Positions 44,614 to 54,539 of a stretch of DNA of 64,000 nt are shown in pieces. Below the pieces are notes generated by a model. It was not told the origin of the DNA. It did no database searches and saw only the letters and a program-made list of their open reading frames with translations. How positions within the stretch are numbered: position 1 is the stretch's first letter; each line of letters opens with the position of its first letter. The stretch is from Paludibacter sp. GTDB lineage: Bacteria > Bacteroidota > Bacteroidia > Bacteroidales > Paludibacteraceae. A program made the translations under genes and the position numbers. Location: contig JAQTTH010000001.1 of NCBI GenBank assembly GCA_028710895.1, positions 1-64,000 on the forward strand. Reading direction: 5' to 3'.

Positions 44614-45654
44614 ATGAAAAAAAATGTTTTGTTTATCTCTCTTTGCTTCATTATCTCGGTTGTAAATGCACGAAATATAACCTTCAGGGTAATGCAATTC
44701 AACATCTGGATGGAAGGAACAGAAGTTCCTGTCGGATTTGAGGCTATTGTCGATCAGGTGATTCAAAGTAATGCAGACATTGTTACTTTTAATGAAGTAC
44801 GAAATATCAATCACATCCATTTCAACGACCGGATAGTAAAAGCATTAAAAGAAAAAGGCAAAACCTATTATTCCTTTTACAGCGACGATTCGGGCATCAT
44901 AAGTAAATATCCCATTCTCAGTCATGCATCTGTTTATCCCGAAAATTCAGATACAGGATCAATCTACAAAGCCGTTATAGCCGTTGGCAATGCTAAAATT
45001 AGCGTTTATTCCTCCCACTTGGATTATCTGCATTATGCCTGTTACCTGCCTCGGGGATACGATGGTACTACCTGGAAAAAGATGGATAAACCGGTTACGA
45101 ATGCAGACAGCATTTTAAAAAACAACCTGGGTTCCAACCGGGTGGCACAAATAAAAGCTGTTATAACCGATGCCGAAAAGGAATTCAACAAAGGATACAG
45201 CGTCATTATTGGGGGTGATTTCAATGAACCTTCGCATTTGGATTGGACGAATGCAACCAAAAATCGTTATGATCACAACGGTGCGGTTGTTCAATGGCCG
45301 GTCTCCGGTTTATTGAAGAAATCGGGTTACATTGATGCTTACCGCCAATTATTCCCCAATGCCCTAACTCATCCCGGATTTACGTATCCGGCTGACAATA
45401 AAGATGCAGATATCAAAAAACTCACCTGGGCACCCGATGCTGATGAACGGGAAAGAATTGACTTCATATATTATAAACCTGCCAATAAACTTACTTTAAA
45501 GAATGTAATGATAGTTGGACCGAGAGGCTGTATTGTAAAAAGCAAACGCGAAGAAGAAAAAACACAGGACCGCATTGTTGTGCCCATAGGAGTCTGGCCA
45601 ACAGATCATAAAGCAATACTGGCAACATTTGAAATAATCACAGAGAAAAAATAG
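44614..45654 (+). CDS. Endonuclease/exonuclease/phosphatase family hydrolase
   Basis: The protein has 346 residues with a signal peptide of about 20 residues. The family order is visible: F-N-I-W, N-E-V-R, Y-S-S-H-L-D, G-G-D-F-N-E-P-S, and W-P-T-D-H-K-A-I near the end, giving the metal and catalytic residues. Exported members act on phosphodiesters or on phosphorylated sugars and lipids rather than on DNA. It is the first gene of a probable operon with the GH3 and GH15-like genes (36 bp and 25 bp gaps). Confidence 0.88.
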   Translation: MKKNVLFISLCFIISVVNARNITFRVMQFNIWMEGTEVPVGFEAIVDQVIQSNADIVTFNEVRNINHIHFNDRIVKALKEKGKTYYSFYSDDSGIISKYPILSHASVYPENSDTGSIYKAVIAVGNAKISVYSSHLDYLHYACYLPRGYDGTTWKKMDKPVTNADSILKNNLGSNRVAQIKAVITDAEKEFNKGYSVIIGGDFNEPSHLDWTNATKNRYDHNGAVVQWPVSGLLKKSGYIDAYRQLFPNALTHPGFTYPADNKDADIKKLTWAPDADERERIDFIYYKPANKLTLKNVMIVGPRGCIVKSKREEEKTQDRIVVPIGVWPTDHKAILATFEIITEKK

Positions 45655-45690
45655 GTATATTTAATACCAAAACAACAAACTATCAGGTAA

Positions 45691-47933
45691 ATGAGAAAAA
45701 TAACTTTAAACATATTATTAATCATTATCTTAAATACAATTTCAGTTCAAATTACTACATCGCAGAATAAAACGATCAATCAAAAGGTTGATTCTGTGCT
45801 AAGTTTAATGACATTGGACGAAAAGATCGGACAACTTAACCAATACAACGACGATTGGTCGGCAACCGGACCTGTAACACTTGATAAGGATAAGCGTGGA
45901 CAGATGCTACGTGGACAAGTAGGTTCTCTGCTTAATTGTATGGGAACAGCACGTACCCGAAGCTGGCAAAATATTGCCATGCAATCGCGGTTGAAAATTC
46001 CGCTGCTTTTCGGACAGGATGTTATTCATGGTTATAAAACCACCTTCCCCATTCCACTGGCTGAGTCCTGCAGTTGGGATTTGGAAGCTATTGAACTTTC
46101 GGCACGCATTGCGGCTACCGAAGCAAGTGCCAGCGGAATTCACTGGACATTTGCTCCCATGGTGGATATTTGCCGCGATCCACGTTGGGGAAGAGTAATG
46201 GAAGGTGCCGGCGAAGATACCTATCTGGGCTCGAAAATAGCTTATGCTCGTGTAAAAGGATTTCAGGGTGATAAACCGGGAGAACTAAATTCAGTCATGG
46301 CTTGTGCCAAACATTTTGCGGCTTATGGTGCTGCTGTTGGCGGTCGCGATTACAATTCTGTTGATATGAGCGACCGACAACTTTGGGAAACGTATCTTCC
46401 GCCTTTTAAAGCCACGGTAGATGCGCATATTGCCACATTTATGACTTCGTTCAACGACATAACGGAGTACCATCTACTGCCAATAAGTACCTGCTGACAG
46501 ATATTTTGAAAAACAAATGGGGATTCGATGGATTTGTTGTGAGCGATTGGGGAGCAGTTGGCGAAATGATTAAGCATGGCAATGTAAAAAATGAATACGA
46601 AGCTGCAAAAGCTGCAATCACTGCTGGCTGCGATATAGATATGGAAAGCCGCAACTACAAAAATAACCTGGCACAACTGGTCAAAGACAATAAAGTTTCG
46701 ATCGCACTTGTTGACGATGCCGTAAGAAGAGTTTTACGCAAAAAATTCGAATTGGGATTATTTGCCGATCCTTTTCGGTTTTGCAATGATAGCAGAGAAC
46801 TAAAAGAATTGAATAATCCAAATCATCCCATTGCAGCACGAAATATAGCCCGGGAAAGTATTGTGTTATTGAAAAATGAGCATCAACTGCTGCCTTTATC
46901 AAAAAATACTAAAACCATTGCGTTTATTGGTCCGTTGGTAAAAGCTGTCATGCAAAACAAAGGTTTTTGGGATGTGGAAATGCCGGTTAAAGATTCAAGC
47001 TATATTGTATCGCAATGGGAAGGACTCAAAAACAAGGTTGGTAACAAAACCAAACTTTTATATGCCAAAGGTTGCGACATTGAAGGAAACAACCGGGATG
47101 GGTTTGCCGAAGCTGTAAATGTCGCCAAACAAGCTGACGTTGTCATTCTCAGCATTGGCGAACGACGCGATTTATCCGGCGAAGCTAAAAGCCGCAGCAA
47201 TATAATCATTCCGGGAGTTCAGGAAGAATTATTGAAAGCTCTCCTTGCTACTGGCAAACCCGTTGTAGTGCTTATAAATGCCGGTCGACCATTGGTATTC
47301 AATTTCACGGCCGACAATGCTCCGGCAATTCTGTATACCTGGTGGTTGGGAAGTGAAGCCGGTAATGCCATAGCCGATGTGCTCTTTGGTGATTATAATC
47401 CTTCAGCCAAACTCACCATGACTTTTCCGTTGAGTGTTGGGCAGATACCAATTTACTACAATCATTTTAATACAGGTCGTCCTGCCGAAAACGACAGCGA
47501 TCGCTATTACCGTAGTGCTTATCTGGATTTATCCATTTATCCACGCTACGAATTTGGGTATGGACTAAGCTATACAACATTTCAATATAGCAATATGCAA
47601 TTAAATAAAAAGAAAATAAACGCTCAAGACCAGCTCGAAGCTTCGGTAACCATAACAAATACCGGAAAATACGATGGAGAAGAAATTGTACAACTTTACC
47701 TCCACGATTTGGTGAGTTCCATTGTTAGACCCGTCATGGAACTGAAAGACTTCCGCAAGATAAAACTCAAAGCCGGCGAATCAAAAACAATCACGTTCGC
47801 GATTGATAAAGAAAAACTCTCGTTCTACAACCAACAGTTGCAATGGGTGGCAGAACCGGGCGAGTTTGAATTGATGATTGGTGCTTCCTCACGGGATATA
47901 CGGTTGAAAGATCGGTTTGAACTGGTTGAATAA
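45691..47933 (+). pseudogene. GH3 family beta-glucosidase, interrupted by a frameshift
   Basis: Two abutting frames, 45691-46497 and 46506-47933, together make a complete periplasmic GH3 enzyme of about 747 residues with a signal peptide. The first ends ...F-N-D-I then T-E-Y-H; the second resumes at L-L-T-D-I-L-K-N-K-W-G. Adding one A to the ATAACGG at 46459-46465 (giving ATAAACGG) restores F-N-D-I-N-G-V-P-S-T-A, the expected family sequence. The nucleophile Asp lies in V-V-S-D-W-G-A-V in the second frame; the C-terminal half includes the (alpha/beta)6 and fibronectin-III-like domains. It is either a recent pseudogene, a slippage-dependent gene or a sequencing error in an A run. Confidence 0.9.
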
Positions 47934-47958
47934 CAGGTTTTAAAATAAAATAGTAACC

Positions 47959-49869
47959 ATGAGAATTAAAATTATATTTGTTGCCGTTCTTACTATTGTT
48001 AGTTTGTCGTTATCGCTAGGGCAAACAACATCTCCATTAGAACAATCATATTTTAAACTAACAACTTCCAACGGGTTGATTGTGGCAGCTTACAACGCCA
48101 AAGAAAACAGAATTGACGATGTTTACCCACATATTTTTGCCAATTATGATTCGGCCAGGTATGTCCATCCTTTTGTTGGTAATATCGTTTTAAATACTCC
48201 TGAGCACCCGACATCTACACACTATTTGAAGAATACGCATGTAATTACTGCAAAGTACAACGATTTTACTGTCAACTATTTTTCGTCATTCACTCTCAGC
48301 GATAAGATATTCTATATTGTAATTCGTGGTAAAAAAGATAAAATTGAGAATCTGACTTTTACTGCCGAAACAGGCGAAGGAAAAGCTGTCAGCGGCATGA
48401 CTTTACTGGAAAATCACCTGCAGGATTTGCCTATTCATATAAAAGGAAACGCACTTACCGGAAGTATTTTGCGAAAATATGACAAAAAAATCTACGAAAA
48501 ATACGTTCTGTATTCCTTTACGGATGCTTTACATACCGATGCTTCTATTGTAACCAAAGCCATTGCCAGAATATCTAAAACAAGAAAATCGTTGTTGGAC
48601 GATGAAGTAAGCTTTATGCAACATACTTTTTCACGCTGTACTATTCCAACCAATTTATCTGTCAAAGAACGAAATGTGGTAGAACAATCTATCAGCATTT
48701 TAAAAATGTCGCAGGTGCCCGATAATGAAATCTTTCCACACTCACACGGACAAATAATGGCATCGCTCCGCCCCGGCCTTTGGCACATTGCCTGGGTACG
48801 CGATGGAAGTTACGCTATACAAGCCATGACAAAACTCGGTATGTACACCGAAGCCAGAAAAGGACTTGAATTTATGCTGCAAGCTCCTTCGGGCCATTTA
48901 AAGCATTATGTTTATAAAGATGGGAAAGACTACGGTCCGGGAGTTGATTATCAGGTGTCGCTCACACGATATTTTGGGAATGGAGAGGAAGAATGTGATT
49001 CCAACGACTCTGGACCCAACATTGAATATGATAATTTCGGATTGTTCCTGTGCGCTTTTACCGATTACGTGAATTGCAGCAAGGACAGTGCTTTCTACAA
49101 AAAATGGAATCCGATAATGTGCACAAAAGTGGCCGATGCCACCATCCATTGCATTGACACCGATTCATTGATAAAGGCTGACTCGGGTCCGTGGGAGCAC
49201 CATCTTCAAATGCCAAAGCAATATACATTTACTTCGGGCGTATGTGCCAGAGGATTGCAGCAATTTGCATCGTTGCAGCAGCAGTACCATCTGCCTTATG
49301 AAAAATACAAAACTGCAGCCGAGACTCTAAAACAAGGTATTTTGAAACACATGCTTTGCGAAAACAACTATATAAAAGGGAATGTGAATGACCAACAAAA
49401 AACCGACCCTGAATATTACGATTCAGGTGTTTATGAAATTTTTGCCAATGGGCTAATGACCGATAAACAATTGTTTTTGTCGCACATGGCCGAATGCGAT
49501 AAGGTATTACGAATTAAAGGAAACAGACCGGGCTATATCCGGCTCAATACAGCCGATCCATACGAAAATCAGGAATGGGCATTTATTAATCTTCGTATTG
49601 CCCGTGCGTGGCTTTTATTTGATGAAAAGAAGGAGACTGCAAAACTGCTTAATTACGTTACAGAACAGGCTGCAGTGAATAATAACACTGTTTCGGAAAT
49701 GTACAGCAACAAACTTCAAATGGATAAGGTTACTGACAACTATAAACAGAATAATTTCTGGTGTAACTGCATCCGGGATAAAGACAATCAATATATTGGC
49801 ACAATACCCATGGTTGGCTACGGCTCAGCAACTTATATACTCACACTATTTGCATTTTATACCAACTAA
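47959..49869 (+). CDS. Glycoside hydrolase, GH15-like (glucoamylase type)
   Basis: The protein has 636 residues with a signal peptide (ends L-S-L-G-Q-T). Residues 30-230 form a beta-sandwich domain; the rest is an alpha/alpha-barrel. Signatures are W-V-R-D-G-S-Y-A near residue 280, a D-S-G-P-W-E-H-H segment near 410 that may hold the general acid Glu, E-W-A-F-I-N-L near 535, and G-T-I-P-M-V-G-Y-G-S-A near the end. These fit the GH15 fold, removing glucose from alpha-glucan ends. It follows the GH3 gene by 25 bp, so the operon probably handles exported oligoglucosides. Confidence 0.78.
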   Translation: MRIKIIFVAVLTIVSLSLSLGQTTSPLEQSYFKLTTSNGLIVAAYNAKENRIDDVYPHIFANYDSARYVHPFVGNIVLNTPEHPTSTHYLKNTHVITAKYNDFTVNYFSSFTLSDKIFYIVIRGKKDKIENLTFTAETGEGKAVSGMTLLENHLQDLPIHIKGNALTGSILRKYDKKIYEKYVLYSFTDALHTDASIVTKAIARISKTRKSLLDDEVSFMQHTFSRCTIPTNLSVKERNVVEQSISILKMSQVPDNEIFPHSHGQIMASLRPGLWHIAWVRDGSYAIQAMTKLGMYTEARKGLEFMLQAPSGHLKHYVYKDGKDYGPGVDYQVSLTRYFGNGEEECDSNDSGPNIEYDNFGLFLCAFTDYVNCSKDSAFYKKWNPIMCTKVADATIHCIDTDSLIKADSGPWEHHLQMPKQYTFTSGVCARGLQQFASLQQQYHLPYEKYKTAAETLKQGILKHMLCENNYIKGNVNDQQKTDPEYYDSGVYEIFANGLMTDKQLFLSHMAECDKVLRIKGNRPGYIRLNTADPYENQEWAFINLRIARAWLLFDEKKETAKLLNYVTEQAAVNNNTVSEMYSNKLQMDKVTDNYKQNNFWCNCIRDKDNQYIGTIPMVGYGSATYILTLFAFYTN

Positions 49870-49891
49870 TTCAAAAACAACCACTTAATTC

Positions 49892-51286
49892 TCAATAGAT
49901 ATTCCGTTTACTACGCTCTCCATCAAGTGTTAGCTTCAAATTGCGGTGCGAAAGTTTGAAACCCTTCAGGTTAATCGTTATTTGTTGTTCGAACTTGGCA
50001 GGAACGTCAAAGTACGAGCGATTATCTTCCACAACAACATTCTGAATATCCGAAAGACTTAATCCGGCTTCTTCCACCAGAAAGTCAGCCATGCTATTTT
50101 TGGTAAAACCCTGACCAAAGCCCATATTCATATACAGGGTGATTGGTTTAGCCACTTTTGGTTCGGGAAGCAGCTTCACTCCTATTTCGGCAAACTGAAT
50201 ATTCAAATCCGATTCGATGGCTTTTAGTTCAGGTAAGTCTTCCGTTTTAATCAAACAAACCGAAATACCCGATTTCCCGGCACGGGCAGTACGTCCACTT
50301 CGGTGTGTATAGTATTCCGCTTTTTCGGGTAAATGGTAGTGAATAATATAATCCAGGTCTTTTACATCGATGCCACGGGCTGCAATATCGGTGGCTACCA
50401 ATAAATTAATCCGGTTCTTTTTGAATCCACGCATAACCTTATCGCGCATTTCCTGATTCAGGTTACCATGCAGCGCATCAGCTACTACTTCGAAACCAGC
50501 CAGTTGCTTTGCTAATCGTTTAGCAGCTGTTTTGGTACGGCAAAACATGATGCCGCGTTGATCTTTGCGTTCATGCAAATATGCTTTCAGGTAATCGAGC
50601 TTTTCGCCTTGTTTGTAAATTAAGTATTGATGTTCAATCTTCTGATTGACAAATTCTTCTGCATTAATGTGTATTTCTACAAAATCGGGGCGCAAATAAT
50701 CCTGTATAATTTGTTTTACATCGCCTGGCATTGTTGCCGTAAAAAGCATATTGGTAATTCCTTTTTTGCACGATCGAAGAATATTATCAATCTCCGATTT
50801 AAAGCCCATATTCATCATTTCGTCGGCTTCGTCCAAAACAAGATACTTTAGATCCTGTAGGTTCAACGCGTTTCTGTCCAGCAAATCGAGTAAACGCCCC
50901 GGAGTAGCAACAACCACATGGGTGGTACGCTTCAATCGTTGAATCTGATCGTCGATGGGTGCTCCACCGTAAACTGCTTCGGCAAATACACGGGGTAGAT
51001 GCTTCGAGAAAAGGAAAAATTCACGCGCCACCTGTTGTCCCAATTCACGCGTTGGAACTAATACCAAAGCCTGAATCTTAGGTAATTTATAATCAATGGT
51101 TTGAAGAATAGGCAGGCAAAAAGCAGCCGTTTTACCGGTTCCGGTTTGCGCTACAGCCACCAGATCGGTGTCGTGACTCAATATGTGCGGAATAGCTTGT
51201 AGTTGAATGTCAGTGGGTTCGGAAATATTGTTTTCTTGCAATGATTGAAGGATATTTTCATTCAACCCTAAGTCGTAGAAAGTCAT
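49892..51286 (-). CDS. DEAD-box RNA helicase with DbpA-like C-terminal domain
   Basis: The protein has 464 residues from the ATG at 51286. A frame from 51337 would start inside the promoter, so it is rejected. All helicase motifs are visible in order: A-Q-T-G-T-G-K-T, P-T-R-E-L-G, T-P-G-R-L-L-D, D-E-A-D, T-A-T, A-R-G-I-D and H-R-S-G-R-T-A-R-A-G. The last 80 residues resemble the DbpA RNA-binding module, suggesting a role in ribosome assembly. It is monocistronic on the minus strand. Confidence 0.95.
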   Translation of the reverse strand: MTFYDLGLNENILQSLQENNISEPTDIQLQAIPHILSHDTDLVAVAQTGTGKTAAFCLPILQTIDYKLPKIQALVLVPTRELGQQVAREFFLFSKHLPRVFAEAVYGGAPIDDQIQRLKRTTHVVVATPGRLLDLLDRNALNLQDLKYLVLDEADEMMNMGFKSEIDNILRSCKKGITNMLFTATMPGDVKQIIQDYLRPDFVEIHINAEEFVNQKIEHQYLIYKQGEKLDYLKAYLHERKDQRGIMFCRTKTAAKRLAKQLAGFEVVADALHGNLNQEMRDKVMRGFKKNRINLLVATDIAARGIDVKDLDYIIHYHLPEKAEYYTHRSGRTARAGKSGISVCLIKTEDLPELKAIESDLNIQFAEIGVKLLPEPKVAKPITLYMNMGFGQGFTKNSMADFLVEEAGLSLSDIQNVVVEDNRSYFDVPAKFEQQITINLKGFKLSHRNLKLTLDGERSKRNIY

Positions 51287-51334
51287 TATGGTGCAGGTTT
51301 TTAGTTTTAAGTTCCTCAGGGTGAGAAACGGCTG

Positions 51335-51342
51335 CAAAGGTA
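51335..51342 (-). promoter_or_regulatory. -7 box of the DEAD-box helicase gene
   Basis: TACCTTTG on the minus strand matches the -7 consensus. The transcription start would be near 51328, upstream of the ATG at 51286 and after the longer start at 51337. Confidence 0.45.
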
Positions 51343-51362
51343 GTTGTTTTTGAGGGATTAAA

Positions 51363-52142
51363 CTAATTCAGCAAATCAATCACAATATTCCCTACAAACA
51401 TTTTAGCCCGAATACGAACAATCGATTTTGACTTATTAGCTGCTAACCACACATCAACGGCATCCCGACCATCAAATACTTTGTTTTTGGGTACAATAGG
51501 TTTTACCTTGTAGCATAGCGTCTTACCTGTATCTGTTTTCAGATATTCCTGACCAACATAGATAACATTCACTTTATAGCCTTCGTCTTCGTAAAATCCA
51601 TTGATTGTAAACTGCTCGCCTTTTTTATATTTCGACAAATCGACCGAACGGAAAATCATAAAACCGGCAACAATATCGCGAACATGCTCGGGTGTATCGT
51701 ATACTTTTTTTAGTTTATATACTTTGGCCCGCTTGTCGTACACCTTTACTTCAGCCTTTTGGTTGATATGGTCAAATTGTACCTGTTCGTCCAGTTCATA
51801 TCCACCCTCCCGTATGCTTCTGTATGCTTTGTGTGTTGTAATTTCAGCAGTGTCGATATACGATACCCACTTGTCGCGCACGTAGAAAAGCTTAGCAAGC
51901 CCATTTGTTTGTCCGACGATATCGATTTTATAGCAAACAGTTGAACCGACTCTGTAAAGCGTTTTGTCGATTCTTGTGCTGGCACTTCCGATAGTCAGAA
52001 AACCACCCCAAACAGCTTTATAATTCAACGTTTCACCGGTTACAAAAGGTCTGTCGTCTAATTTTAATTGAGCTTGTGTAAGGCCAAAAACCGATAACAA
52101 CAGCACGAACGTCAACCAATAAAAACGCTTATAAATAATCAT
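51363..52142 (-). CDS. DUF3108 domain protein
   Basis: The protein has 259 residues. A signal peptide of about 24 residues ends L-T-Q-A-Q. The body matches the DUF3108 pattern: F-V-T-G-E-T-L-N-Y-K-A-V-W-G-G-F near the start, then Y-K-I-D-I-V-G-Q-T-N-G-L-A-K-L-F-Y-V-R-D, and the final V-D-V-W-L-A-A-N-K-S-K-S-I-V-R-I. It is a lipocalin-like periplasmic or outer-membrane-facing family of unknown function. It lies 38 bp after the cytochrome-b-like gene's stop. Confidence 0.9.
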   Translation of the reverse strand: MIIYKRFYWLTFVLLLSVFGLTQAQLKLDDRPFVTGETLNYKAVWGGFLTIGSASTRIDKTLYRVGSTVCYKIDIVGQTNGLAKLFYVRDKWVSYIDTAEITTHKAYRSIREGGYELDEQVQFDHINQKAEVKVYDKRAKVYKLKKVYDTPEHVRDIVAGFMIFRSVDLSKYKKGEQFTINGFYEDEGYKVNVIYVGQEYLKTDTGKTLCYKVKPIVPKNKVFDGRDAVDVWLAANKSKSIVRIRAKMFVGNIVIDLLN

Positions 52143-52180
52143 CTGCTGGGCAATAAATTAATTTTGTATTGCGGAGAAAT

Positions 52181-52609
52181 CTAAATCCAGATACTCCAGG
52201 GAATTCTTGAAAGAATCAGGATCAAAGATATAAAAAAGAATGTTATGATGGCCTTGTATTTAGCATTATCATCTGTAAGTTTTTTTGCTTTCGAATAGCC
52301 GACTGTTACCAAAACAAAGGCAATAATCATGATAAGTGGATGCTCCAATATATAAAGGCGTGATTGTGCATCTTTCATGGCTACTCCCGAAAAATTGCTA
52401 AGTCCCAACGGAGATAGAAAATACAGTATAAGACCAATCAACACCTGCGTATGAACCGAGACCATACCTACTAATGTAATTATTTTATTTACGTTGGTAA
52501 ACGGTTTTTTACCCAGCCAGCTTATCAGGTTGAAAATAATGGCAAATGAAAAAAGGGTTAATGTCATAAACCCTATGAATGAGTGAAGTTCTTTGATAGC
52601 AATATACAT
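52181..52609 (-). CDS. Small four-helix membrane protein, cytochrome b-like
   Basis: The protein has 142 residues and four membrane helices. His residues lie at helix ends (L-H-S-F-I-G-F-M, V-H-T-Q-V-L-I-G-L-I-L and L-E-H-P-L-I-M), which would allow haem ligation. Similar Bacteroidetes proteins are annotated as cytochrome b, but I cannot confirm haem binding from sequence alone. It sits before the DUF3108 gene and probably shares its transcript. Confidence 0.75.
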   Translation of the reverse strand: MYIAIKELHSFIGFMTLTLFSFAIIFNLISWLGKKPFTNVNKIITLVGMVSVHTQVLIGLILYFLSPLGLSNFSGVAMKDAQSRLYILEHPLIMIIAFVLVTVGYSKAKKLTDDNAKYKAIITFFFISLILILSRIPWSIWI

Positions 52610-52714
52610 AATGTTGAGGTTATAATCGGCTTATATGACCGAAGTGAATTGTTTATTTTTCACTAGAACGCTTAGCCGGGCTCAAAGTTTAGTCAATTAC
52701 TTAAGAACTGACTT

Positions 52715-54172
52715 TTACCACGGTATTTTATCAACTTCCTGCATATCTATTATTCCCTGCCGTCCCCAATAGCCGGATGGTCCTTCCATTCCATCCCTGC
52801 CATGTAAACCGTCCCTACCTCTGGGATTACCCTCTCCACCTTTGCCACCGTTTCCGCCGCGTGCACCCGAACCACCTCTGCCACCAACACCACCATGAAC
52901 CATACATTGTATCAGGTACAATTGATTTTTTACAGCCGGGGTATAAAACAAAAAGATATGTCCTCCATCAGCTCCATTTCCACCCATTCCGCCATATCCG
53001 CCATTACCTCCAAAACCGCCGCTACCACCTTGTTTTTGACGTTGTATAGCCCGCGTAACATATTCTCTATGCTCCCGCCCCGCAGTATCTTTTTTAACAA
53101 TCTCATCCTTGATATAATAAGTATAGAATTCACCGGTAAAACCGTTTCCACCATCGCCGCCCCAACCACCTGAACCGCCGTTACCACCATCACCACCATT
53201 GGCGTTTACAGTCAGATTGCCACCAGTTGGATTTATCAGAAAATGTTGTTGCTTATTAGCTGTTAAATCATCTACAAAAACCTTTATTAGATTCGTGTTT
53301 AATATCGAATCGAAATATAGATCGGCAAAAACATCAATGTCATGCCCATAATTTCCATCATATCCGTTTTTCCCATCCTCTCCATGCCGCCCATTTTCAC
53401 CTGTAAGCCCCGATGAACCATTAGAACCACTGAAACCACTCATTCCTGAATTACCATCCCCGTACAATAAATATTGGTCTTTATAATCCAATAAAATATC
53501 CATCGTAGTAAATACATCAGGATTTTTGAGTAGCCTAACCATAAATCCCGGATTGTGATCTGTATTGTCAAATATATTATTGCTTATAGTAAAAGCACCA
53601 TCGCGATACGTTCCACCTTTTACAAGCACTTCATAAGCTTTCATCGCTTTCTTTACATTGGATAAACTGCGGTACGATACCTCTTTATTGTTGTCATAGG
53701 TCACATCCATTCCAAAAAAAACTTTGGCTCCGGGTGATTTTTTGAAGGTAGTAATAGGGTAAATACTTATTTCTTTCTCATAATTCATCCATAAGGTATC
53801 ATAGAATATCTTACCGGGGTCATATTTGAGACTTATTTTAAATGGAATAAACAGAAGATTTTCGTCAACACCGGTTTTAGAGATACTAACTTTACCTGGA
53901 CTATAATTAGCATTGCCAGTCTCTACAATAAAATTACTCCACCGAAGCGTACCTTTCAAAAGACCCGAAGTTTTAAGTATCTTACCTTCATCGTTATAGG
54001 CAACGAATCCAATTTTATGCGAGCTTCCCGACAATAACAACAAGGTATCGTATTCTAATCCGATTTTTGTTGTGTTGTACCCTTTGAGTGTTCTTACTTT
54101 TGTGTCTACAGAACAGGAAAATAAAAGAGATACAAGCAAGATACTGCCTATTACAAATTTATGTTTATTCAT
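52715..54172 (-). CDS. Glycine-rich, collagen-like lipoprotein
   Basis: The protein has 485 residues with a lipoprotein signal (L-L-F-S-C). Residues 20-230 are an ordinary folded domain. Then Gly-rich blocks appear: G-M-S-G-F-S-G-S-N-G-S-S-G-L-T-G-E-N-G-R near 245, G-G-D-G-G-N-G-G-S-G-G-W-G-G-D-G-G-N near 335, and G-G-V-G-G-R-G-G-S-G-A-R-G-G-N-G-G-K-G-G-E-G near 430. Many positions follow a Gly-x-y or Gly-Gly-x rhythm as in collagen-like and PE_PGRS-like proteins. Such surface proteins are often involved in adhesion, but nothing here proves it. Confidence 0.85.
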   Translation of the reverse strand: MNKHKFVIGSILLVSLLFSCSVDTKVRTLKGYNTTKIGLEYDTLLLLSGSSHKIGFVAYNDEGKILKTSGLLKGTLRWSNFIVETGNANYSPGKVSISKTGVDENLLFIPFKISLKYDPGKIFYDTLWMNYEKEISIYPITTFKKSPGAKVFFGMDVTYDNNKEVSYRSLSNVKKAMKAYEVLVKGGTYRDGAFTISNNIFDNTDHNPGFMVRLLKNPDVFTTMDILLDYKDQYLLYGDGNSGMSGFSGSNGSSGLTGENGRHGEDGKNGYDGNYGHDIDVFADLYFDSILNTNLIKVFVDDLTANKQQHFLINPTGGNLTVNANGGDGGNGGSGGWGGDGGNGFTGEFYTYYIKDEIVKKDTAGREHREYVTRAIQRQKQGGSGGFGGNGGYGGMGGNGADGGHIFLFYTPAVKNQLYLIQCMVHGGVGGRGGSGARGGNGGKGGEGNPRGRDGLHGRDGMEGPSGYWGRQGIIDMQEVDKIPW

Positions 54173-54348
54173 ATTTAAGTTCTTTTAGTTATTTGTTTAC
54201 ATAAAATATGCCAGAATTAAATTTAATCGACGAAATTTAGTTTTACAAACTTACAAAATTTAATTAACTCATTCAAACATATTCGAATCATTTTTATTGA
54301 AACTTCTTTTGTTTGATTGCGAAAGCAACAATAATAATTGAAAAACAA

Positions 54349-54382
54349 AAAAAGCTCCTCGTTCAAACGAACGAAAAGCTTT
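54349..54382. terminator. Terminator-like hairpin (CTCGTTC type)
   Basis: AAAGCTCCTCGTTC and CGAACGAAAAGCTTT pair with an internal bulge, with A and T tracts at the sides. It resembles the terminators at 57758-57792 and 60806-60842. Confidence 0.6.
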
Positions 54383-54442
54383 CTAATAAATAATAAGTGA
54401 TAAATTTGTTATTGTGCATCAAAAAAAACAATAGATAAAAAA

Positions 54443-54470
54443 ACGGGTGTTACTGTTACGTAACACCCGT
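54443..54470 (-). terminator. Terminator of the 908-residue T9SS protein gene
   Basis: ACGGGTGTTAC and GTAACACCCGT form a perfect 11-bp stem around TGTTAC, with a T run following on the minus strand. It stands about 70 bp beyond the stop at 54540. Confidence 0.85.
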
Positions 54471-54539
54471 TAATCATTTGCAGTAGCCTTTTTGGTAGCT
54501 ACCCTATTGAGAACAGAAGAGTTCTACTTCTGCAATTTT

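Noticed and set aside
46506-47933. A separate GH3-like gene starting at 46506.
   Set aside because: It lacks the N-terminal half of the catalytic barrel and a signal peptide; with one base restored it joins the frame before it.
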